Shown in pieces: positions 8,780 to 15,354 of a stretch of 41,245 nt of DNA (its first letter is position 1; each line of letters starts with the position of its first letter). This stretch comes from Candidatus Methanoperedens sp. BLZ2 (lineage in GTDB: Archaea > Halobacteriota > Methanosarcinia > Methanosarcinales > Methanoperedenaceae). The stretch lies in assembly GCF_002487355.1 (NCBI RefSeq), contig NZ_NTMG01000053.1, positions 1 through 41,245 of the forward strand. Direction: 5' to 3'. The translations under genes were made by a program, and so were the position numbers. The notes beneath the pieces were generated by a model. It searched no databases. It had not been told where the DNA came from and was given only the letters and a program-made list of their open reading frames with translations.

Positions 8780-10135
8780 AAATTTATCGACCGCCACCAA
8801 GAGATGTCTTTACTAGAAGAAGAATGGAATAAACCGGGTGGAAGGCTGATAATACTATATGGAAGAAGGAGAATAGGCAAGACAAGGCTGCTGACAGAAT
8901 TCATATCAGGAAAGAAAGGGATATTTTACATTGCAGAAGATACCTCTCCCCATATACAGATAAATGGACTAAAGGAAAAAATCGCAGAATTCACTGGCGA
9001 CAGCCTGCTTAAAACCCTGGAAATAAAGGATTGGGACCAGCTTTTTGGCTATCTTGCAAAGAATTCTCCGCAAGAGCGCTTCTACCTGCTGATAGATGAA
9101 TTTTCATATCTTGTGAAAAGTGACAAAAGGATTCTCAGTGTGATGCAAAAGTACTGGGATACCTCTTTTGCAGCCTCGAACATCTGTCTCTTGCTTTCAG
9201 GTTCAATGCTGGGACTTATGAGCGAAATGGTGCTATCCTATGCGTCACCTCTTTATGGCAGGCGGAGCAGGGATATACTTTTAGATGGACTTTTTCTCAA
9301 AAATGCTAAAGAGTTTCTCAACATGCCTTTCCCGGAAGCGCTTGAATTGTACATGTCAATAGGGGGGGTGCCTGAGTATCTGATCAAAGCCTCAGAATAC
9401 AAAAGCTTCAAAGATTTTATTGAAAAAGAGTTTTTCAGCAAGCACGGTTATTTCTACAGAGAACCGTATTTTATAATCTCTCAGGAATTTAAAGAGCTTA
9501 AGACCTATTTTTCCATTCTCAATGCTATAGCTTACGGCAACACGAGGCCTACGGAAATAGCCAACTTCACAGGCATTGGCGCCAGGGAAATATATCCGTA
9601 TCTTGAGAACCTTCTCCGCCTGGGATTTATAGAAAGACAGGTTTCTGTAATCGGAAATCCCAAAAAAGGATTGTACCTGATAAAGGATCATGTTTTCGAC
9701 TTCTGGTTCAATTTCGTATTCAAATATAGAGAAGAAATTGAACGAGGCGTTTTTAGTGTTGAAAATGAATCATTGACGAGTTTCTTTGGGAAAAAATTCG
9801 AAGCATTTGTTTTGAAGGAGTTTATTTTCAACCTGCTACCATCTTCTCAAAAAATAGGAAAGTGGTGGCACAAAGAGGAGGAAATTGATATAGTTGCATT
9901 GAATGAAGATAGTAAAGAAATTGTTTTCTTTGAGTGCAAATGGAGTATATTAAGAAAGAAAGAGACTGAGAAGATTTTCTTTGAATTAAAGCGCAAAGCA
10001 TCACTGGTGAAGTGGCAAAATCCAGACCGCAAAGAGCGTTATGGTGTTATTGCCAAAACTATTGAAGGGAAAGAAACTTTCAGAGAAAAAGGATACTTTG
10101 CTTTTGACCTTGAAGATTTCCAGTCGAACTTATAA
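8771..10135 (+). CDS. Archaeal ATPase with C-terminal DUF234 nuclease-like domain
   Basis: A 454-aa protein of the archaeal ATPase_2/DUF234 class. The N-terminus has a DRHQEMSLLEEEW start, Walker A GRRRIGKTRL (about residues 31-40), Walker B-like FYLLIDEFSYL and sensor LLLSGSMLG. A winged-helix segment lies around 250-300 (TEIANFTGIGAREIYPYLENLLRLGFI). The C-terminal domain ends with EEEIDIVALNEDSKEIVFFECKWS, a D...ExK arrangement of the PD-(D/E)xK fold. The family is widespread in archaea as mobile or defence-like stand-alone ATPases; its role is uncertain. The TATA position suggests a leaderless mRNA, and tandem palindromes cover the start. Confidence 0.8.
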   Translation: MISKFIDRHQEMSLLEEEWNKPGGRLIILYGRRRIGKTRLLTEFISGKKGIFYIAEDTSPHIQINGLKEKIAEFTGDSLLKTLEIKDWDQLFGYLAKNSPQERFYLLIDEFSYLVKSDKRILSVMQKYWDTSFAASNICLLLSGSMLGLMSEMVLSYASPLYGRRSRDILLDGLFLKNAKEFLNMPFPEALELYMSIGGVPEYLIKASEYKSFKDFIEKEFFSKHGYFYREPYFIISQEFKELKTYFSILNAIAYGNTRPTEIANFTGIGAREIYPYLENLLRLGFIERQVSVIGNPKKGLYLIKDHVFDFWFNFVFKYREEIERGVFSVENESLTSFFGKKFEAFVLKEFIFNLLPSSQKIGKWWHKEEEIDIVALNEDSKEIVFFECKWSILRKKETEKIFFELKRKASLVKWQNPDRKERYGVIAKTIEGKETFREKGYFAFDLEDFQSNL

Positions 10136-10370
10136 AAGTTCTCATTGACATGAGCATGGCAAGGTCGAGGGCATCTATGAAATGATCGGCTTCACATAAT
10201 AGATGTACCCAGCATCGCTGAAGTTTGTCAATCCAACTATAAGCTGCCATCGGCAATATTGGCTCCTTTATGTCCTTCACCGAGAATTTCTTCAAGTAAT
10301 TTTGTACCTCTGGACTTTCGAATAACGACAAGAGTTTCATTAGTATCTGTCCGGAATATCCAAAGCCCAT
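10133..10370 (-). pseudogene. Transposase fragment (IS66/ISNCY-like), relic
   Basis: The minus-strand reading contains AAYSWIDKLQRCWVHLLCEADHF, close to the 'IQRCWAHLLRE' block of DDE transposases common in Methanosarcinales. Only about 80 codons are open and no N-terminal domain or DDE triad can be assembled. It ends where the DUF234 gene ends and lies just 3' of tRNA-Trp. I read it as a decayed insertion sequence. Confidence 0.45.
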
Positions 10371-10391
10371 ACTAATTATTTTATTATAATG

Positions 10392-10607
10392 TGGGGCTGG
10401 TGAGATTTGAACTCACGATCGACGGGTCTCTCCGAAAATGCCAGGTTTTTGGCAATTTAATCTTTGAGCAGCACGTTCAGTGCTCCAACGGTTCCTCATT
10501 GTTTACCGCGTCCGGTTCACTCGGTAGACCCGTTGCTCATCATCACTTCCGGATTTCTCCGGTTTTCCGCTGGAGCCCGTCGCCATGCCGGACTAGGCCA
10601 CAGCCCC
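10392..10607 (-). tRNA. tRNA-Trp (CCA), intron-containing
   Basis: Exons fold into a full cloverleaf: acceptor GGGGCTG/CAGCCCC, D arm GCC...GGC, anticodon stem ACGGG/CCCGT with loop CTCCAGA, T arm GTGAG/CTCAC with loop TTCAAAT, discriminator A. The anticodon CCA is at 10571-10573. CCA at the 3' end is not encoded. A 142-nt intron (10428-10569) sits between positions 37 and 38, the canonical archaeal tRNA-Trp site. A bulge-helix-bulge is visible: the central 4-bp helix CTCC/GGAG is flanked by 3-nt bulges, with an inner GGAAA/TTTTC helix. A TATA-like TTTAATAAC lies about 34 nt upstream on the minus strand (10635-10646). Confidence 0.95.
10428..10569 (-). ncRNA. Intron-encoded box C/D guide RNA for tRNA-Trp 2'-O-methylation
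   Basis: Within the tRNA-Trp intron I see box C GTGATGA (10540-10546), a D'-like CCGA (10521-10524), a C'-like TGAGGA (10493-10498) and box D CTGA (10477-10480). The guide before D' pairs with AGACCCGT across the 3' splice site; the fifth nucleotide from D' faces C39. The guide before D pairs with GCUCCA; the fifth nucleotide faces C34. These are the two positions modified by the known intron-encoded guide of haloarchaeal tRNA-Trp (Cm34 and Um39). Target assignment is by the box+5 rule on the sequence; activity is inferred. Confidence 0.85.
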
Positions 10608-10634
10608 TTGTGGGTCGCTAATAATTCCTCCGAT

Positions 10635-10665
10635 TGTTATTAAAGGTATCTAATCGTATACCTTA
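10635..10665. promoter_or_regulatory. tRNA-Trp promoter region with AAGGTAT inverted repeat
   Basis: On the minus strand TTTAATAAC serves as a TATA box about 34 nt upstream of the mature tRNA 5' end. Just upstream is the inverted repeat AAGGTAT/ATACCTT (10644-10650 and 10659-10665), which could be an operator or chance. Confidence 0.35.
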
Positions 10666-10722
10666 ATACTTACACACCGCTCTTACTAATTATTTAAAAG
10701 CCAGGAAATGATTGGATGAACC

Positions 10723-11056
10723 ATGCAACAACAAATAAATAATAAAAAATTTCGCCATGACAGGCATACTGTGTCACTGCTGACGGATCATATGGTTTTC
10801 ACTCAGAAATATGGGGGAAAGATATTGACTGGCGATGTCACGATGATCACAGAAGGCATCCTTTGCAAGACACGCAAAAGAACTGGATATTGAGATTATT
10901 GAGATAGCGGTCAATCCTGACCACGTCCACATTTTCTTTAAATACCCTCCAAAGTATTCCCTGAGTTTTATTGCAAAGAGATTGAAAGGAAGAACAAGTC
11001 GGATACTCAGGAAAGAATTTCCTCATCTTAAGGAATGGTGTGGTGAACATATGTAG
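10723..11056 (+). pseudogene. IS200/IS605 TnpA (Y1 transposase), frameshifted relic
   Basis: From the ATG at 10723 the translation begins MQQQINNKKFRHDRHTVSLL, then VFTQKYGGKILTG, and is interrupted. In another frame from about 10858 it continues RHAKELDIEIIEIAVNPDHVHIFF, KYPPKYSLSFIAKRLKGRTSRILRKEF and PHLKEWCGEHM, ending at 11056. DHVHIF is the HUH histidine pair of Y1 transposases. The catalytic tyrosine region is missing after the early stop, so the gene is inactive. No tnpB copy follows. Confidence 0.8.
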
Positions 11057-11447
11057 TATTGAAACACAGGATGTACATCATGCAAAAAACGCCACCTACA
11101 GGCCTCGTACTTAAGTCCGGGGTTTGTGACTGAAGACGATAGGAGTCATGTGCATCCTTTGAATAGCTTGAACCAGAATAACAGTCGCGGCGCTAAAATT
11201 GGGGCACAAGAGTTCAAAGACAACAGAGATCTATACGCATGTAAGTAACAGGGATATAGGGAAGATAAAAAGTCCGCTGGATAGCTTACAGATAAAAGGA
11301 GGAGAGGATGATGATTGAAGATGTTCGACCAGAAGGATGTATATGCCATTAATTCCTAATATTTCGGAGGGAATTATAACGGCAACATCCATGTCACCGT
11401 AAAAGTATATTGTATAAAATAATAAACTATAGCACCATGAAGTTCTT
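11057..11447. other. Intergenic stretch without a convincing gene
   Basis: The sequence is probably the tail of the dead insertion element plus flanking DNA. The only translational signal is a strong AGGAGGAGAGG immediately before an ATG at 11308. It opens just 14 codons (MMIEDVRPEGCICH), too short to call. TATA-like TATATTGTATAAAAT near 11405-11420 may serve the methyltransferase. Confidence 0.4.
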
Positions 11448-11460
11448 GGAGGAACACAAA

Positions 11461-12234
11461 ATGAGCGATGAAGAGCATAATATTCACGATTTTGATATTG
11501 CATTAATTTGCGAATATTTTTCCAGTATGGATCGTCAAGGGCCAGGAAGCCAGGAAGCAACAATAAAAGCATTGAGCTTTATTGATAATATACACGAAAA
11601 ATCAAACATTGTTGATCTTGGTTGTGGTACTGGAGGTCAAACTATAGTTTTGGCTCAAAACACTCCAGGGAATATTACAGGCATTGATTTATTCCCTGGT
11701 TTTATCGACAAACTAAATGACAATGCACAAAAATTGAATCTTCAAAGCAGAGTTAAAGGCGTTATTGGTTCAATGGATAAACTTGATTTTCAATCAAATG
11801 AATTAGACCTTATTTGGAGTGAAGGAGCAATATATAATATTGGTTTTGAAAAAGGCATGAATTATTGGAATGAGTTTTTGAAAAAAGGCGGCTATGTTGC
11901 TGTTACTGAAGCATCATGGTTTACAGAAGAACGGCCAAAAGAAATATTTGATTTTTGGAATGAAGCGTATCCTGAAATAGACACCATTCCAAATAAAATT
12001 GCTCAAATGCAAAAAGCAGGCTATGTTGTTATGGCATCATTCATATTGCCTGAAATTTGCTGGATTGACAATTTTTTTGTTCCGGAAATAACAGCACAAA
12101 AAATATTTTTGGATAAATACAAAGGTAATAAATCTGCCGAAGAGTTCGTAAAATACGAAAAGCATGGAGCTGAACTTTATAATAAGTATAAAGAATATTA
12201 TGGGTATGTATTTTATATTGGAAAGAAAATATAG
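11461..12234 (+). CDS. SAM-dependent class I methyltransferase, cassette-like acquisition
   Basis: A 257-aa protein with the class I SAM-binding fold: [12 protein letters not shown] (motif I, about residues 49-60), GIDLFPG (motif II), [12 protein letters not shown] (motif IV) and [11 protein letters not shown] (post-motif). The start is the ATG at 11461, preceded at 8 nt by a clean GGAGG (11448-11452). The frame is open further upstream but has no comparable signal. The C-terminal half (about 150-257) is an accessory region with aromatic and lysine residues. Substrate unknown. It is AT-rich and followed at once by a long attC-like palindrome, a layout typical of bacterial integron cassettes. 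It lies amid transposase relics, so it was probably acquired by transfer. Confidence 0.8.
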   Translation: MSDEEHNIHDFDIALICEYFSSMDRQGPGSQEATIKALSFIDNIHEKSNIVDLGCGTGGQTIVLAQNTPGNITGIDLFPGFIDKLNDNAQKLNLQSRVKGVIGSMDKLDFQSNELDLIWSEGAIYNIGFEKGMNYWNEFLKKGGYVAVTEASWFTEERPKEIFDFWNEAYPEIDTIPNKIAQMQKAGYVVMASFILPEICWIDNFFVPEITAQKIFLDKYKGNKSAEEFVKYEKHGAELYNKYKEYYGYVFYIGKKI

Positions 12235-12243
12235 AAGCTCCGC

Positions 12244-12257
12244 CAGCATCCGTGCTG
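12244..12257 (+). terminator. Small hairpin after the methyltransferase gene
   Basis: CAGCA and TGCTG arms enclose TCCG ten bases after the stop codon. It is GC-stable and could end the transcript, though no T-run follows. It may instead be part of the adjacent palindromic recombination-site structure. Confidence 0.3.
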
Positions 12258-12281
12258 ACGGCTAACGTAGCGGAATTAACG

Positions 12282-12449
12282 GCATATAACAGCGGCTACC
12301 CGGTTTCGCTCCCGATGGTCGTTTCACCCGAAATTGTCAGCCCTATTCAGCTGCGGCGGATGATGATAGATTTTGGAAGATTAAAATTATCATCACCGCC
12401 TTGCTTCATAGCCAGGCTGACAACTTCGGGTAGCTGCGAAACGTTATGC
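12282..12449. repeat. Long imperfect palindrome resembling an integron attC site
   Basis: The left end GCATATAACAGCGGCTACCC is mirrored by GGGTAGCTGCGAAACGTTATGC at the right end (core GTTATGC at 12443-12449). Nested inside are CCCGAAATTGTCAG/CTGACAACTTCGGG (12328-12341 and about 12416-12430) and GGCGGATGATGATA/TATCATCACCGCC (from about 12354 and 12389). Unpaired bases on one arm and near-complementary 7-bp ends are features of attC sites, which fold as single strands for IntI recombination. The 168-bp length is long but fits large attC elements. No integrase gene is present in the window. Confidence 0.5.
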
Positions 12450-12908
12450 TCACTTCATAAAGAGTTCATAGTTATATGAACTCAGAATCAAAACTCGCTG
12501 ATTTTCACAAGCATATGGAATTTTATATCCAACACGTTATTAGGGATTGTAAATACTGAAAGTTGCCACTCTCACTATTTTCGTGCCCATTTTTGCCGAT
12601 AAAAGCCTAAAAAACAAAAATCGATAAGAAGCCTCATGCACCCGCGTCAGGATGCCCCGTTTTTCGAAAAAGGGGTCGCTGACTGCATCCACACTCGTTC
12701 TCATGCTTTCTCAAAGACGATGGAAGCCGGAAAACCTTATTAAAGCTAAAATCTGGTTCAAAAATTTGTAATGTGTGTAATGAATGACTTCATAGAAAAG
12801 TACATTAGCGAATCAATTTATTAAACTATATGGTCAGTAAGAATATGATTATTTTAATTCAAATATATTGTTAGTAATTATTAATGTTTTTAAATAAAGA
12901 GGTATAGA
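12450..12908. other. Stretch without a convincing gene, possible truncated second cassette
   Basis: An ATG at 12476 opens 27 codons (MNSESKLADFHKHMEF...) right after the attC-like core, as a second cassette gene would. It stops at 12557-12559, soon after a GTTATTAG. A near-palindrome CCCCGTTTTTCG/AAAAAGGGG lies around 12656-12676. Otherwise I see no coding sequence, tRNA or clear repeat. TATA-like TTTTTAAATAAAG just before 12900 belongs to the antitoxin gene. Confidence 0.35.
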
Positions 12909-13109
12909 ATGAACATGTTAGAAACAAAAGCAGATGTGTTTTGGATGGCTTTCAAGAGTTTGCGAAAAAAAGAAAGACAATCTGTTATCGAAAGATTGCT
13001 ATCGGATACAGAATTTATGGAAGACCTGAAAGATATAGCTACAATCGAAATGCGTTGTGAAGAACCTTCAAGGCCCTTAGAAGATTATCTTGCTGAAAGA
13101 GAGAAATAA
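12909..13109 (+). CDS. RelB-like antitoxin
   Basis: A 66-aa acidic protein. The pattern is helix (FWMAFKSLRKKERQSVIERLL), DTEFMEDLKDIATIE, then the C-terminal PSRPLEDYLAEREK tail. It matches small archaeal and bacterial antitoxins encoded just before RelE-type toxins. GAGGT sits 6 nt before the ATG. The next frame, beginning 4 nt after its stop, is a broken RelE toxin, so the antitoxin survives without an active partner here. It would normally bind the toxin through its C-terminal tail and autorepress the operon. Confidence 0.7.
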   Translation: MNMLETKADVFWMAFKSLRKKERQSVIERLLSDTEFMEDLKDIATIEMRCEEPSRPLEDYLAEREK

Positions 13110-13112
13110 TTA

Positions 13113-13258
13113 ATGCCTTATGCTGTATATTTAAAGAGATCAGCAGAGAAGGATATAGAATCAGAGTGGGTGATTATCGTATCCTTTATGTAATTGATGA
13201 CAAAGATAATAAAATAGAGATAATTTCAGTTGCTCTTCGTAAAGAAGTTTATCGTTAA
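13113..13258 (+). pseudogene. RelE-family toxin with internal deletion
   Basis: It starts MPYAVYLKRSAEKDIE, a normal RelE N-terminus, then jumps. In the +2 frame the typical C-terminus follows directly: GYRIRVGDYRILYVIDDKDNKIEIISVALRKEVYR. About 35 central codons are missing and the two halves are out of frame, so no toxin can be made. It lies immediately downstream of the antitoxin gene. Confidence 0.8.
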
Positions 13259-13327
13259 CTATAGTAGCAATAAAAAATTGTTTTTTATCAATGAAAAATT
13301 ATATTTAAAGTTATGCAATCCAAAAAA

Positions 13328-14113
13328 ATGGACTCACAGATAAACAAAGATGAATGCAGATTAAATGCTTTGTCTGGAGCAGGTTTTAAAATTGATATTA
13401 CAGGAATTAACATTGCGGCTTCTCGTGGACTGGTCTGGTTAAAAGAACAACAACCTGAAGCGATCAAAGACATATCACGCTCTGTCCAGGCATTAACAGT
13501 ATGGAATGAATCCGCATCCACCCAGATTGAAAAATTGTTATCCCTGAAAAAAGACGGATACTGGAAAACACAAACTCCTCTTACTGATACGGCAAGAGCA
13601 TGTATTGCGCTTTGCGGATCCGGGAAGGTACAACCTGAAACGGTCAGATGGATACGGGAACAGCAGCGCGACGATAACTGGAATAACAGTGAAATTGACA
13701 CAGCTTATGCTCTCATGGCCCTTGGAGAGTGCCGCATAAAAAATGAAAACGGATGCAATTGGCTCGTCAGCAATTATGGGAAGAAATGGGAACATCCCGG
13801 AACAACTTCTCTTATAATCACTGCGCTTTCTATCCAGAATAAGGAAAAATACCGCGGTTTTTTAAGCAATCGTGCAAGCTGGCTGCTTTCAAAAAAAGAA
13901 GATGGGGGCTGGACTTATATCGCAACAAGCAACCTTGTAATCCAGGCTTTGATCCTTGCAGGGACAAAGGAAGAGGACATTACCCCGTCCATCAAATGGC
14001 TTCTTGGAAAACAGCAGGAAAACGGAAGCTGGAAAGACATAATCTCAACTACCCTGTCATTGATCACATTAAAAATGTACCTGGATAAACTTAATAGCAT
14101 TTCAAAGAAATGA
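13328..14113 (+). CDS. Terpene-cyclase/prenyltransferase-like alpha-toroid protein
   Basis: A 261-aa all-helical repeat protein. The repeats carry QW-like motifs: LKKDGYWKTQTPLTDTARA, REQQRDDNWNNSEIDTAYAL, SKKEDGGWTYIATSNLVIQAL and GKQQENGSWKDIISTTLSL. Each fits the alpha/alpha-toroid turn Q/K-x-x-DGxW found in squalene-hopene cyclase and prenyltransferase beta-subunit relatives. The DxDD catalytic motif of class II cyclases is not visible, so activity is uncertain. The TATA-like TTATATTTAA near 13299-13308 lies about 25 nt before the ATG at 13328, favouring a leaderless start there over the ATG at 13313. The isocitrate dehydrogenase gene follows 19 nt downstream, so co-transcription is likely. 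Confidence 0.65.
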   Translation: MDSQINKDECRLNALSGAGFKIDITGINIAASRGLVWLKEQQPEAIKDISRSVQALTVWNESASTQIEKLLSLKKDGYWKTQTPLTDTARACIALCGSGKVQPETVRWIREQQRDDNWNNSEIDTAYALMALGECRIKNENGCNWLVSNYGKKWEHPGTTSLIITALSIQNKEKYRGFLSNRASWLLSKKEDGGWTYIATSNLVIQALILAGTKEEDITPSIKWLLGKQQENGSWKDIISTTLSLITLKMYLDKLNSISKK

Positions 14114-14132
14114 AGGGGCAGGAAAGATAGTC

Positions 14133-15149
14133 ATGAGTAAAAAAGCAGCAGTCATAAAAGGCGACGGCGTAGGACCTGAACTTGTAAACAGTATGCTCAG
14201 GGTGGCAAAAGCTGTCGGTACCGAGGTCGAGTTCATAATGTGCGAGGGCGGAGAGCAATGGTGGAAAGAAAACGGGGGAGATTCCCTCATCCCCCAGGAA
14301 ACATGGGACATCCTTGGTGAAACTGATGCTGGTTTTAAGGGCCCCACGACCACACCGGGCGGCGCAGGTTCACCAAGGAGCGTAGCCGTATCGATCCGCC
14401 AGAAGTTCAACCTCTATGCAAACGTCCGCCCGATCAAATCCTTTCCCAATACCCAGAAACCTCTTGGTGATGTGGATTTTGTCTGTGTAAGAGAAGGCAC
14501 TGAAGGCCTGTATATCGGAAAAGAAGTCCAGTTAACGGATGATGTTTTTATCGCCATTCGAAAGATCACCCGGCCTGCATGTCGAAATGTCGCAAAGTAT
14601 GCATTCGAGGAAGCCGTAAGGAGAGGCTGGACGAGTGTGGTGGCAATCCATAAGAGCAATATCCTGAAACAGACTTGCGGCACGTTTCTTGAGGAAACAG
14701 AAAAAGTCTCAAAGAATTATCCGGGAATCGAGCTCGAAGAATATCATATAGATAACATAGCCCAGCAGCTCATCAAGAACCCGCAGATATTCAACCAGAA
14801 AGTCCTGCTTTCAACCAACCTATTCATGGATATCCTGAGCGAGGAGTGTTCTGCTCTTGTAGGAAGCATCGGGCTCATTTATTCGGCAAATATCGGTGAC
14901 AACTATGCGATGTTTGAGCCTGCTCACGGCTCTGCGCCAAAATATGCAGGACTTGACAAGGTAAATCCTGTGGCTACAGTGCTTGCTGGAGCGTGGCTTC
15001 TTGATTATCTGGGCGAGAAAAAGAATTCCGAAGCTATTTTTGAGGCAACGGAAAAAGTGATCTCCGAAGGCAAATACCTGACTTATGACCTGGGAGGGAG
15101 CGCAAAGTCAAGCAAGATGGTTGATGAGATAATCAAGAAAATAAAGTGA
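14133..15149 (+). CDS. icd: Isocitrate dehydrogenase, NADP-type motifs
   Basis: A 338-aa member of the beta-decarboxylating dehydrogenase family. It would oxidise isocitrate to 2-oxoglutarate, supplying glutamate in methanogen-type metabolism. GDGVGPE opens the fold. Substrate residues align with E. coli IDH as Ser83 (S113), Arg89 (R119) and Arg99 (R129), followed by VREGTEGLYIG. GDNYAMFEPAHGSAPKYAGLDKVNP carries the Lys-Tyr and Val typical of NADP use, rather than the Asp of NAD enzymes. The residue equivalent to E. coli Asn115 is Ala85, unlike most characterised IDHs, so substrate choice should be tested. Homoisocitrate or isopropylmalate dehydrogenase is less likely. AGGAAAG precedes the ATG. 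Confidence 0.8.
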   Translation: MSKKAAVIKGDGVGPELVNSMLRVAKAVGTEVEFIMCEGGEQWWKENGGDSLIPQETWDILGETDAGFKGPTTTPGGAGSPRSVAVSIRQKFNLYANVRPIKSFPNTQKPLGDVDFVCVREGTEGLYIGKEVQLTDDVFIAIRKITRPACRNVAKYAFEEAVRRGWTSVVAIHKSNILKQTCGTFLEETEKVSKNYPGIELEEYHIDNIAQQLIKNPQIFNQKVLLSTNLFMDILSEECSALVGSIGLIYSANIGDNYAMFEPAHGSAPKYAGLDKVNPVATVLAGAWLLDYLGEKKNSEAIFEATEKVISEGKYLTYDLGGSAKSSKMVDEIIKKIK

Positions 15150-15159
15150 AAAGGAAAAT

Positions 15160-15321
15160 TTATTTTTTTAGTCTTATTCGCAACCCATTGTCACCGCCAC
15201 ATGTAAATTGCTCGATCTCAACTTCATTCCCATCTTTGAGATCCAGATTTTCACATATTGCGGTCGGTATGGCAATTACCAGGTTCTTACCCGACTCTCG
15301 AAGTTTTACTACTTCACCCAT
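15160..15321 (-). CDS. AbrB/SpoVT-type small DNA-binding protein
   Basis: A 53-aa protein. It starts MGEVVKLRESGKNLVIAIP, then AICENLDLKDGNEVEIE, and ends GGDNGLRIRLKK. The pattern matches the swapped-hairpin AbrB/MazE fold ('...G.s..VtIPk.i...LgLk.Gd.v.i...'). A GGTGA Shine-Dalgarno lies about 6 nt before the ATG. It sits 33 nt downstream of the SPASM radical SAM gene on the same strand, so the two are likely co-transcribed. It may be a stand-alone regulator or an antitoxin; no toxin gene is next to it. Its stop codon lies 10 nt from the convergent icd gene. Confidence 0.75.
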   Translation of the reverse strand: MGEVVKLRESGKNLVIAIPTAICENLDLKDGNEVEIEQFTCGGDNGLRIRLKK

Positions 15322-15354
15322 ATTATCACCTTTTTTATTTCTGATATTCTAACT

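Noticed and set aside
11308-11352. 14-codon frame after a strong AGGAGGAGAGG
   Set aside because: Too short and without neighbours to support a peptide gene; kept only as a note on the intergenic region.
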